DNA of 35,802 nt, taken from positions 1 through 35,802 of the forward strand of contig JAAPAO010000365.1 in NCBI GenBank assembly GCA_013115145.1. Reading direction: 5' to 3'. Below, piece by piece: positions 19,151-28,791 of the stretch (its first letter is position 1; each line of letters opens with the position of its first letter). This DNA is from Perkinsus chesapeaki (taxonomy: Eukaryota > Perkinsozoa > Perkinsida > Perkinsidae). A program made the position numbers and the translations under genes. The notes beneath the pieces were generated by a model. The model had not been told where the DNA came from. It saw only the letters and a list, made by a program, of their open reading frames with translations, and searched no databases.

Positions 19151-19323
19151 GTTGCCAAAATACTTGCATGTTTTTACATTACCTGGTATTGTTATAATGA
19201 TTACTATTATGTGATTCTATTATGGTAATAGATATGGTAATCATTACCACATCTGATATGGTAATCATTACCATATCGGATATGGTAATGTGAAAACATG
19301 CAAGTATTTTTCAAATTTGCAAC
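19151..19323. mobile_element. MITE-like element with 23-bp terminal inverted repeats
   Basis: TACTTGCATGTTTTTACATTACC (19161-19183; 23 nt, first 20 TACTTGCATGTTTTTACATT) is matched by its reverse complement at 19284-19306 with one mismatch. Weaker pairing extends outward (GTTGC at 19151 and GCAAC ending at 19323). The interior is AT-rich with repeated ATATGGTAAT/ATTACCATAT dyads, including an 11-bp odd palindrome at 19255-19277. No coding capacity. No clear target-site duplication was found. Confidence 0.65.
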
Positions 19324-19509
19324 AAGTCTTTCTTAAAAAGAAATATCTTTCCTTGTCGGAATGGTCCACTAGGACAGACCACATCACCAGACTATCATAA
19401 TCCAACATCTCTATCACCAGTCTAGTAGTATCACACCGCGAGTAGATCAAATGCTTTACACTTGTACTACAAAGACACGAAAATTCTCAGGAAGAGGCAT
19501 ACAACGTTC

Positions 19510-19527
19510 CCATGTTAGCTAACATGG
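19510..19527. repeat. 18-nt perfect palindrome
   Basis: CCATGTTAGCTAACATGG, no spacer. Confidence 0.85.
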
Positions 19528-20111
19528 TCTTGCACGGCAAGTACACCATGCGGGGTGTAACAGATGCGATTTGGTTAACGCCAAGGCGGGTAAGTCGGTC
19601 TGGGCTCGACATGGCAAACTGGAGTTGTGATGAGTAGACTATGCTCTACCAGCATTGGCGGTATATTGGATCCACGAAGCGAAAGAGGCAATGCTTCTGA
19701 GGCATACTACAGCCGAGTAGAAGCGTATGACAGAATAGGCCCTATTCAATTGGGAGATATCACTTTCTCTACAGTTACTGGAGACGGTGAATAATCGTCT
19801 CCAGTGATGAACTTCATCTTGGACATGAACATGAGCTTAACCTATCATTAAAGAGGACTGAAGATTTAGTGAGCCACTGACAGCAGGGAGTCCAGCAGAC
19901 TCAGTCCTCCTCTAGCAGCGCAGGCTAAGCAATCGTAAGGACAGAAGAATCGTGTCTTGAAGACAATATTCAGAAAGCATCCAGCCCTCGAAGCGAACAA
20001 GAGGACCCGGTACTGACACAGCTAATGGCAATTCGTCCAATGCTAGAACCCCTGTTGCGTCATATAGCGACTACAAGCCATACCAGCCGTACAACTAGCA
20101 TATATATTATA

Positions 20112-20130
20112 TAGAAGCCAGTGGCTTCTA
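20112..20130. repeat. Odd palindrome, 9-bp arms, 1-nt centre
   Basis: TAGAAGCCA-G-TGGCTTCTA, 14 nt before the 47-nt palindrome. Confidence 0.9.
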
Positions 20131-20144
20131 GAAGTGGTCAACTT

Positions 20145-20191
20145 CCCCGTAATACTGTATGTGGCTTCAAGCCACATACAGTATTACGGGG
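20145..20191. repeat. 47-nt perfect palindrome, 23-bp arms, 1-nt centre
   Basis: The arm begins CCCCGTAATACTGTATGTGG and is repeated in reverse complement after a single C at 20168. There is no mismatch over 23 bp. Function unknown. Confidence 0.95.
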
Positions 20192-21514
20192 GCTCCTATC
20201 CGTCTACTGTGCCGGTGAACGGGACAAAGTTATACAGCTGCACTATATTACTCACACAATTATTGCACCATAGTCGTACCACCGTATTACTGGCTTTCTT
20301 TACCTGTGATGCTTTCGCCCATTACTCACTCTGTTTACTGCCCTATCTCGTCAACTATGAGCGCGTTGTGTTACGACTACGCTATCCTTAACGAGATAGT
20401 GCACAGCTTGTCGCGTTTGGTGATCATCCAAGAGAGAGCTGTGTTGATGCCCGGGGCAAGCTCCGCAGGGACACTGCGCTGATTCGGGACATCGTGCCCC
20501 AAATGAGCGCAGTGGAGTCCCAGTGGAGATAGTGCAGTTATCACAAAGCTTATTTATCTGTAGCGTAATTGTGTCCATATTAACAAGTTAGACTTATCCC
20601 TTAATCTCCATGTTGAGTTAATGACCTTTGCTACACCAGCGGGCAATGACAAGCTGATAGTCGTATGACCAGCTGGATGGATATGCGTAGGAGTTCCTCA
20701 AAACACCATCAGTAACAGCGGAAGGGCTTCGACGGAGAGATTCTTCCCGAGAGAGTCTCCCAAAGACGTTACAGAGGCAACGGCTTGTCCGATTCTGCGA
20801 TACTAATGGCGCCAAGAAGGAAATAACTGAGTCACTTGAGCTGACTCTGCCACTGAGCTTCACGATAGCTCGAATATGGAACCATTAACCTGCTTCGGGG
20901 CAGCCACAAACGGTAGGACCCCAGAGAAAAAAAATTTGATCTTCTAGAGTCCAGCAGATCAAATGCTCTTTCAACTAAGGGGATAAAAAGCTTTAGATGC
21001 TTTAAAAGGGGGATACTGTCTGAATCCATAGAGTTTTAGGCTACCTGAGTGAGTAAGCTTTACGGAGAATATGAGGACTTTCCTCATTCTTTTGGAGAGC
21101 GATCATATCGACAAACGATTAGCGAAGCTCTCGAGTAGAAGCAGTTGACACACAGAAGCAACGACATATAGCCAGACCATCTGGCCAAGACGTTGAAGTC
21201 GGACGCTTGACTCCGAGTACGAATGAGTTGTTGGCGATCGACTTCGCGAGAGAAGGTTCGGTAACCATCATCTGGGTTGATTACATCGATTTCTTAATTG
21301 GAGTATCCCCTCGCTGGATCAAAATTCCGTCATAGAACTCTCCCCAGATAGTGGATCTCTTGAGGTCATATTCTCCCGACCATTCTTCACCTTTTCGGGT
21401 AGATACTAACTAAGTATGGGAAAATTATGTCCTACAGTACGCTTAATACTGAGTGCATGTACTGGTGGGTGCTCGGTAGAATCGCTCATTCCCGTGCTCA
21501 TCCGGCTTATATTT

Positions 21515-22787
21515 TTATCCTGACTTTTCTGGCTCAACTAGTGGGTCCTTCGTGAGCCCTGTCTTGTAGGTGACGACTACGAAAGCATTGAACGCCATAT
21601 GATGCGGAATGAGTGAATTAGAGATTATCCTCAACTCTACTGCTGCAGCACTAGATATCTCGCGGAATCGTGACAGGCTCGATACCGGAGCTCCCAATTT
21701 GATCGTCGTATCCAGAAGTATATCTTATACTGGTTACGTGAGCGAGAGCGTCAACTCACCTTCTCATCCGATAACAACTTCTCATCCAGCAATCGCCGGG
21801 CCATGGCCTCAAGCCTCCCCATCGACGCATACGGAAACTAGTCAGTAATTTCGTGGCGCGCGAACCCCACTTCATCTACCTCCACGCGGAGCTCTTTGAT
21901 GAATTCATCCCGTATATCCGCGTACTGTCTCTTCTTTTCACGCACTAGCTCCTGGAATTCGGCCACATGCTCTTCTGGCCTGTAAAAGACCCGTTGAGAA
22001 AATGCAAGGCGGGTCAAGATTGCAAGTTCCCCCGAACCCATACTATCATAGACAGAATCTGCGACCTAATCCACGTGAAATTCAACAACAGCCTGTCGCT
22101 TCACTCAGCGTTGAGGAAATACAAGTGGGACCAAGATATCCAAGATTCTCCCTGTTCTTACTTCCTATACGTCTTGTGGTTCACACGTGCGTTGACGTCT
22201 CCATTCATTTTTATTCTTCTTTTCTCATCTTTTACAAACGCCTCCACTCTAGCTTTAATGTCATCTGCTTGGCACGTGCTCGATGAGATATTCCACGACC
22301 CGACAAAGTCATTATCAGAATTAGCACTGTGGCCGCTCGCACCTAATAGGCCCAAAATATGTTCATACCGACTTTTCCTCCAGCGGCTGCAGTCTAGGAA
22401 CCCCCCCTCATACATGACACTTCATACGCTTTCATTTCCAACTTCCCTCACCAAACTGTCAGCTGGAGCTTTTGCACCAAAGCGTCCCAGTGGGAAGTTC
22501 AGGATTTTTAAATTTCTTCGCATGAATAAGACCCTCGTATTATTCCCAAGGACAGTGAGGCCGATCAATCATAACCAGTCCTGCCGACCCCCCCCTATAT
22601 ATTCCCCGCGAGTCCCAAATCCCTTATGACCTTTCTCATCAACGGCATTCATCCACTGCTTCGTTAATTTACCGATTGGTCCTTTGCCGGTAACCATCAC
22701 AACGTGTCGAATCGTATCGCGCTCCTCCCTTGTCAATGAAGATGAGAACTCATCAACTGAATACTTCTCCGCTGATTTCGCTTGCCA
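21515..22787 (-). CDS. Uncharacterised multi-exon helical protein
   Basis: Not recognised. Clear exons are: 22787 downward (EKYSVDEFSSSLTREERD, KLTKQWMNAVDEKGHKGFG); about 22285-22162 (DIKARVEAFVKDEKRRIK...NHKTYRK); 21984-21880 (EEHVAEFQELVREKKRQYAD); 21837 to about 21761 (YASMGRLEAMARRLLDEK); and a last exon from about 21667 to the TAA at 21515 (VELRIISNSLIPHHMAF). The middle part is charged and coiled-coil-like. Splices from about 22162 to 21984 and from 21880 to 21837 keep frame. The link between the first exon and 22285 is unresolved, and there may be an upstream start. Its introns carry families C (both ends of one intron) and B. Confidence 0.55.
21838..21879 (-). repeat. 42-nt intron with family B core
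   Basis: GTAGATG...TTCGCGCGCCACGAAATT, then ACTGACTAG. The in-frame TAG at its end makes splicing necessary to reach the next exon. Confidence 0.75.
21992..22025 (-). repeat. Family C module, 3'-end copy
   Basis: In gene sense, GCAATCTTGACCCGCCTTGC then ATTTTCTCAACG, 10 nt before the acceptor TTTTACAG. Confidence 0.7.
22109..22150 (-). repeat. Family C module, 5'-end copy
   Basis: In gene sense, AATCTTGGATATCTTGG then CTTGTATTTCCTCAACG, beginning 13 nt after the donor of the same intron. Confidence 0.7.
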
Positions 22788-23734
22788 CTGAGAGCACGAT
22801 AATATAAAGCCAAAATTTATTCCTTTTCCGTGTTTTTCCTCAATTCAGAAAACGCTCGAATTCCCTGAATGCCCCCGCTTCTCCCCGACGTATTACAGTT
22901 CGTAGTACACATCACCAGCGCGGCGCTGGCAGACACATACCTCCAGGGGTCATCTGAATTCCCATCCCGAGCAATTCACATCTCACAATAGTGGTGGTAT
23001 GGAACTTAGGGCTCCTACAAGCTGCCATACTACCAGATTGTATCGTAGAGTTGAACTATCAGTAGTTATTAACAGATAGTAACTATCTCACCCTTCTATT
23101 ATCGACAACAGATTCATCTTGAAATGCATAGGAGATTACTTTTGCAGGGAGGTATTTCCTTTCGTGCGCTCGGTCGCAGACTCCATTAAGTGATTATTTC
23201 CCGATAAAATACAAAGTGTTAGTTACACTAATTAATTATGTCATTGTCTGTTAGTTACAGTCTAGTATTTGCGTTTATAGTGTTCTTATTATGTCGGTGC
23301 GTATGTTAATTATTAATTATTCCTCAAATCAAACAGTTACTCATTTATTTTCAATTAATCATTTATTATCGTTAATTATTAATTACTCATACACACCAGT
23401 GGAACTCCCACTAATTTTCCACAGTAAAAAGGCAAACCTTAGTAGCACCAGCCCAATCGTTTCCTCCCCTAGTACCACTGGTTGATCCATGAGCCCCGCT
23501 CTGACCTTCAATAGCTGCCCTCTTAAATCAGTCCTTATAGGCTTATCATCCGCCTTAACACCTAGCCAACAGAACGCTAGGCAGATCATCGAACAGTTCG
23601 GGCAAGGACCGAGCGAATCCATAAAACCAGTATACCCCATGTGTATGCCATTCCGAACCCTATTATTGCTACTTCACACACCTCATTCATTAATTCTCCA
23701 AGGGAGCCGTCGTTTAAGCATTCAACTTATTTAC

Positions 23735-25130
23735 CGATACTCTTTTGGCGTCTACGGATCCCAAAACTATCCTTCACAATTTCCTGGCGCGTGACGCTTC
23801 CCATTATTACTAATGTCCCATGGCCTAGGTATATTGTCAGGTGTATCGAGTATCTTAGGTCGAATACTCGAATTAACCGCCTTCTTGAACGCTATGACGG
23901 CTGCTGGCATATCAGACGAGTGGAACACCTGCAAAACGGTATATAATAATTACCAAATATAAAATAAATTTTTATGGAACAAAAAGTTTTCAGGAAATAA
24001 TGAAGTCCTGGGAATATACGGAAAATAATAATGCGCATTCCAGAATGATCCTAGGATGCAATCCGAGCCTTCCTGCAGCACGCCCGAAGTATTGGGAGCT
24101 CCTACCACCTACACCGGAGTGTGAACTTTTCGTGCCATCGTGCAATAAAATAAACATACGATTCTACGGCCGCCATTTTTCACAAAAACTAGGCCCTTAT
24201 CAGACCATTTTTTGCAGGCTGGTCTTGCAAATTCAATTTACTTTAAGCCTTGTAATATTGGCTCAGGTACCTACTCAGTTGTAGAAACTTTCTTCTGAAA
24301 ATGAAGCCTCTCTGATTCCTCTAGTATTTCCAGTTCTAGTTTTACTCACTCCGTGATGCCATTCTTTCGTATTTGTTACCGTAAATTATCTCATACATTC
24401 CGTACCGTATCATGGCTCCATCTGGCCACCCCAATCTCTCATGTCCTTCCTACCCGCTCGCCATTCCTATAATCAATTCTTTCACCATGGACACTTCCAA
24501 CTTGGAATGATGCCTTCTTGAACTTCATCGCTGATTCCTTTGCTAGTTCTCCTGTACCTATGAAACACGGAGTCGGTCTTAGTAGCTGCAATAGTGATAT
24601 GAAAGGATTCAGAAATGGCATTGAGATGGCTTAGAAAAATGTGCCAGAAGAATCGATAAAAAGACCTTTGCGGAATTTTCTAGAATCAATAAATTTTCAT
24701 TGTTCCTTTTAATTTCCAACACAGGTCTGAAAGAATGTGTCGACAGCGAAATAGAGGCTGCCGTACTTTGAATGGATGTGAGATTGAGAACACTAAATGA
24801 GTATAAGACATTGTTAATGCGTGCCGTGGTGGAGTAAAAAAGTCTTCATTAAATTTTTTATCTCCGAGGTACTACGACGCACAGAAAGCCTACAACAAAC
24901 CTCTAACATATCTTGCACGCTCCAACCCAAGATGCCCTATTACATCTGCTCCGCCATAGCTTATCAGCGTCATCGTATCCTTTCTTATTGAAGTGTGCCA
25001 AATGGCTTTCCATCTTCAACAACTAAAAAACGCAACTCGGCAAGTCTTGTGTGGGCTAGCGCATAATTTCGTGGCGCGCGACAGCGCATCCAGCTTGATC
25101 GTATCACTGTCAGCCGGTAGAAGTGACGAT
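23735..25130 (-). CDS. Unresolved minus-strand gene(s), several exon-like segments
   Basis: Not recognised. Coding-like segments are: about 25128-25083 continuing to about 25030 (NNEGSSLLPADSDTIKLDAL); about 24560-24470 (GELAKESAMKFKKASFQVG, RIDYRNGER); and 23928-23798 (MPAAVIAFKKAVNSSIRP) continuing after a possible 26-nt GC-AG intron at 23771-23735 (IVLGSVDAKRVSVNKL). I could not join them into one frame, so they may be one gene or two. A further open frame at 23383-23640 could be the 3' part. Family B cores occur at 23772-23797 and 25056-25082. Confidence 0.35.
23772..23797 (-). repeat. 26-nt family B element, possible GC-AG intron
   Basis: GCGTCACGCGCCAGGAAATT then GTGAAG. Removing it shifts into a frame that stays open to the next donor. 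Confidence 0.5.
25056..25082 (-). repeat. 27-nt family B element, possible intron
   Basis: GTCGCGCGCCACGAAATTAT then GCGCTAG: GT...AG, a multiple of three without a stop, so it could be spliced or translated (SRATKLCAS). Confidence 0.5.
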
Positions 25131-25459
25131 CCCTCATTATTTATGGGGAAAACTAGTACTGATAACAGGAAGGTAAGGTATGATAGATGCACAGGCTGGC
25201 ATGAACGCCAAGATGTTCATTAACTGAAATCTGGGCTTCGGAACAGTTCAGCATCCTGCATGTTGAAAGTAGGTTTGCTGTCGATTCCAAAACTTCTTGA
25301 TCGACCTCGATGAAATGAAATAAACTATTGGATCAACATTGCGGCAATAAGAAGGCCGGTATAAGGGAACTATTAAGTTGATAATAACTATTAGGGGTGA
25401 AATAAATTCAGAAAACCAAAGAGCAAAGCTTGCTGTTTCATCGAAATAATATTATTATT

Positions 25460-25597
25460 TTTCCCTATAATTGATATTATTTAGTTTTCCTTATAATTAA
25501 CATTATTATTCTTCCCTATAATTAATATTATTTAGTTTTCCTTATAATTGACATTATTAGCTTTCCTTATAGTTATTATTATTAGTTTCTCCTATAA
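25460..25597. repeat. AT-rich minisatellite, 25-nt period, about 5.5 copies
   Basis: Units of the type TTTTCCTTATAATTGACATT plus ATTAG, 25-26 nt each and slightly diverged. The last partial unit contains the ATG used as the PH-protein start. Confidence 0.85.
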
Positions 25598-26436
25598 TGT
25601 TTTCCCTATTACCATCAACCGATCACATAGATCCCCGTAGTGTAATATTATCACCTTCGGACGTCATTAAATCTGGATATGTATTAAAACAAAGCAAGCA
25701 TCTAAGACAGTGGAAGCGCCGATGGTTGGTGCTAACCAATGACATGCTATGTAGCTTCACAGCAAAAGGTAATACGGCCGGGTTCCAAAAACGAAACATT
25801 TCAAAACTACGTTTGAGTTCGAGAAGTGGTCTCTCGGAAGTTTGATAAAAATGCAAGTCAGTGAATATTTTTTTATTTTTAGAAAAAACATTAAAACCTT
25901 TCGGGAATCCTACGGCATATCAGTTTTCAAACCTGCACTTTCTCGCCACTCGCTCGTGTGCTTTTGGGCGGTCTGCAAGCTCCTTCATATTCTATGTTAT
26001 TTTTTGTATCATTAATAGGATATTTCGAGGCTTGAGCTCATTGTTAGTAGATGGTTTTTACTATCAGGGGCGATGGCGTATCCGACTGAGGCGCTGTTGT
26101 TGCGATTGTGTTCATCGGTGAAATCGGCAGACGAGGAAACGGGACAGGCTAATTCTTTCAAGTAAGAAGTATCTTGTATCGGTATGAAATGCACGCTTCA
26201 AGCTCAGAGTTGACTCTTCAAGTAGAGTTTTCTATCTAATAGCGGAAACGCCTTCCGAAAAGGAATCGTGGATCGGTCAAATTGGTCGGCAAATGATTCG
26301 TCCTGAAGTAATATTAAATCGTGAGAATGACGATGTCGAATCTCCGGCGGAGCGGAACACCTCTACCGCTTATGTGGTGGGTAGCTCATTTGGATCTCGG
26401 AAAGATATGTCACAATTCCCTAATGGCTTTGATTGA
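25597..26436 (+). CDS. Small PH-domain protein
   Basis: Exons 25597-25768, 25883-25914, 26091-26161 and 26208-26436 total 504 nt (167 aa). Nearly the whole product is one pleckstrin-homology domain: KSGYVLKQSKHLRQWKRRW (beta1-beta2 with the basic phosphoinositide-binding patch), LVLTNDMLCSFTA, LCSSVKSADEETGQANSF, then VFYLIAETPSEKESWIGQIG with the invariant C-terminal-helix Trp. PH domains of this type bind membrane phosphoinositides. The join between exons 2 and 3 is uncertain: no GT donor is available, and a GC-AG intron (donor GCATAT) is the only in-frame solution I found. The start ATG overlaps an AT-rich repeat, so an upstream exon is possible. It ends 65 nt before the dynein LC1 ATG, on the same strand. 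Confidence 0.8.
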
Positions 26437-26501
26437 CGAAAACAAAAAGGATTGCGTTTTGGAAGGGTTCACAAGAGTTAGTTTTTTCGGTATTTTCAAT
26501 A

Positions 26502-28567
26502 ATGCCGGCTACTACGTGTGCGAAGGCGTTGCAGTTGTGGCAGGAGAAGCATGAGGTAATGTATCAAACCTCTCGCGTATCTTGCACGGGTCAACCTGGG
26601 ATAGGTGTGGTCTCTTTGGTTGCTTTCAGTAGACTCGTCCATATCGTTTGCACTTATTACATTTCCGCTTCGCGCACGTTTCCATCAGACTGAGGGAATG
26701 GTACATCTCTCGGAAGCGACTGAAATTTCTGTTTTTCCCGCAATGAACCTGTGGTTAGTGACTCGGCAGTAATAGTGGTACATAGTTATCAATCCGCATT
26801 TACGTACGAGGTGGGGCTAATGCGATGGCTCAGTAGGATTCTCGGAAGAATATAATCTCGGGTATCACCTGTAGTAGGATCTATCACCGATAATAGGCTC
26901 TATCACCGATAATAGGATATACGTGTCCAGCGTGAAGAAACGGCCATTGCATTTTCACAGGTGATTGCTCTAGGGCTCCTAGAACGTACTTGTTTCAGGG
27001 GGCCAATCCAGAGGAGGCGGAAATAATCAAATTGATGTGTCTGATACCACCAATAGAGAAGCTGGACTCAGTGCTGAATAGTCTGGTTAATGTAGAAGTC
27101 TGGGGCGAGGATCGAACCGGGGACCTCTTGATGGTTAGGTTAAACATTTATCTCTCTCGACTAATTGCATTGACAAGATGATACCGCTGCCTGGATTGAA
27201 GAATCTGCAGATTTTGTCGCTGGGAAGGAACCAGATTAAAAAGATCATGTGTCTTGAGGAAGTAATGCCGGATGCGTCTAGCGCCGCGGTGGGGTTGTTT
27301 AACGACTCACCAAGGTCAGTAGAAATGTGACTCACCAAGGTCAGTATAAATGTGACTCACCAAGGTCAGTATAAATGGGACTCACCAAGGTCTGTAGAAA
27401 TGGGACTCGCCAAGGTCTGTAGAAATGGGACTCACCAAGGTCAGTAGAAATGTGATCTCGACGGAAAAGCTAGTAGCTTTCGTAGTTCTATTGATTCTCG
27501 TAGTTTGTGTCTCTGGGCTGTGGTAGCTTTTGCAAAAAATAGAGCTCGATCGAAAAGGAGACTAAACACTGAAGCTGTGGTTGAATCCTCCTCGCTGTTT
27601 CTGAATGGTCTTATCTATACGTTATAAAAGCTCTCGTTTGTTAATTCCGTAAGTTACCAAGAATCTTCGACGCAGAGGAGTTACAGCGTCCGCATTTGAT
27701 CAGGTCGGTGCATCACTGCAGCAGTTATGGATATCCTATAATCAAATATCCTCACTGGTAGTATCTTTGCGCACTATAACGATTTTCCTCTGGAGTTCAG
27801 GACGGTCTCGGCCCCTGTGTAAAACTGCACACACTTTACATTTCCAATAACAAGATCGCTTCGTGGGACGAAGTCTCGTGAGGATTTTTTGCGATAGATT
27901 TTTTCGATTGAATTTCTCCTTCAGGAAGCTTTCGTCATTGCCGCAACTGACTAATGTGTGTTTGGTGGGAAACCCGATTTATGAGGTCGGAAAAATGCGG
28001 GATGCGGGGATCGAACCCGGGTCATTCGATACCATCAGGGCTTCACTCGCAAAAGCGTTCGTCCAATTGTCATGAAGCATTTTCCAGGCGTAAAGACTCT
28101 CGATGGGGAAATGGTCACTGGTAGGAGGCAGGAGATTTGATATCGATCACTAGGGCGTGCGCTACTTGTAAATGTGTAGGTGTGGACAACACGGATGAGC
28201 TGATAGAAACGTTGCGGACGAAATTGGTCGAGAAATACGGAAGCCTGGACAAGGCGTTTGAAGGGTATGGCGATGATCTCGCTGTTAGTGAGGAGGAATT
28301 CGGGAAGATTATGGCTGAGTTCGGCATTGAAGGGGTCAGCGCTGCGGTAAGAGAAGGGACACAGGTTCGATTCTTGGCGCAGACATTCTTTGTCGTGGCC
28401 TGTGAGAGGCCACTGTCACACGTTCGGTCTGTTGTTGAGTGGTTTTTGCTGACCTCGCTTTATCCAGCCTTATATGGCTTTATATTCCTCAGGATGCCTT
28501 TCGACATGTTGATGTCGACGGAACTGGACAAGTTACCATTGGTGCATTCAAGTCTGCTATTGGCTGA
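26502..28567 (+). CDS. Outer-arm dynein light chain LC1 (DNAL1) with EF-hand tail
   Basis: Nine exons total 792 nt (263 aa): 26502-26555, 26999-27097, 27139-27261, 27704-27757, 27801-27877, 27925-27985, 28039-28120, 28180-28346, 28493-28567. Residues 1 to about 183 follow axonemal dynein LC1, a leucine-rich-repeat protein on the gamma heavy-chain motor: [89 protein letters not shown]1 normally ends there at about 190 residues. This protein continues for about 80 residues of EF-hand-like helices ([19 protein letters not shown], a degenerate loop) and a good calcium loop, [13 protein letters not shown]. It therefore implies a motile flagellum with possibly calcium-sensitive LC1. Introns are 41-443 nt; three carry family A and one family D. 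Confidence 0.92.
26881..26916. repeat. Short direct repeat in LC1 intron 1
   Basis: CTATCACCGATAATAGG occurs twice with a 19-nt period, with a diverged copy just upstream. Confidence 0.7.
27098..27138 (+). repeat. 41-nt intron with tRNA T-arm-like core (family A), antisense
   Basis: LC1 intron 2: GAGGATCGAACCGGGGACC. Donor is the weak GTCTGG. Confidence 0.75.
27304..27454. repeat. Minisatellite, 25-nt period, 6 copies, in LC1 intron 3
   Basis: Unit GACTCACCAAGGTCAGTAGA plus AATGT/G. Each unit holds AAGGTCAGTA, which resembles a splice donor. Confidence 0.9.
27758..27800 (+). repeat. Intron with GCACTATAA element (family D), antisense
   Basis: LC1 intron 4, 43 nt: ATCTTTGCGCACTATAACGA, the reverse complement of the GTPase intron element. 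Confidence 0.6.
27986..28038 (+). repeat. 53-nt intron with tRNA T-arm-like core (family A), antisense
   Basis: LC1 intron 6: GCGGGGATCGAACCCGGGTC, a near-perfect reverse-complement T arm. Confidence 0.8.
28347..28492 (+). repeat. Intron with tRNA T-arm-like core (family A), sense
   Basis: LC1 intron 8, 146 nt: GACACAGGTTCGATTCTTGG about 14 nt after the donor. Confidence 0.65.
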
Positions 28568-28651
28568 TACAGTAATATCATGTATATGATGATACTCATG
28601 TTAGTCTTGCCATTTTGTGTTACTAGTATTTTGAAAAGTGGCCAAAAGACA

Positions 28652-28791
28652 GTGTCAAAGCGGGCGTTAGTGGTTTGTGTCAAAGCGGGCGTTAGTGGTT
28701 TGTGTCAAAGCGGGCGTTAGTGGTTTGTGTCAAAGCGGGCGTTAGGGGTTTGTGTCAAAGCGGGCGTTAGGGGTTTGTGTCAAAGCGGGCG
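28652..28791. repeat. Minisatellite, 25-nt period, about 5.6 copies
   Basis: Unit GTGTCAAAGCGGGCGTTAGT plus GGTTT; copies 4 and 5 differ by one base (GGGGTTT). It begins 85 nt after the LC1-EF stop codon. Confidence 0.92.

Larger units (their letters stand above)
19330..21514. other. Gene-free, palindrome-bearing stretch
   Basis: No ORF above 85 codons and no splice-supported exon. It holds an 18-nt palindrome (19510-19527), a 10-bp stem with 9-nt loop (about 19779-19807), an odd palindrome (20112-20130) and the 47-nt perfect palindrome (20145-20191). Confidence 0.55.

Noticed and set aside
21967-22629. A 220-codon plus-strand frame
   Set aside because: It is the shadow of the minus-strand gene at 21515-22787, whose exons have coding character and matching splice sites.
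27304-27454. CRISPR array
   Set aside because: The copies are head-to-tail without spacers, in a eukaryotic intron; it is a minisatellite. The same holds for 28652-28791.
27098-28038. Complete tRNA genes
   Set aside because: Only the T-arm-like part is present; no D arm, anticodon arm or acceptor pairing could be built around it.
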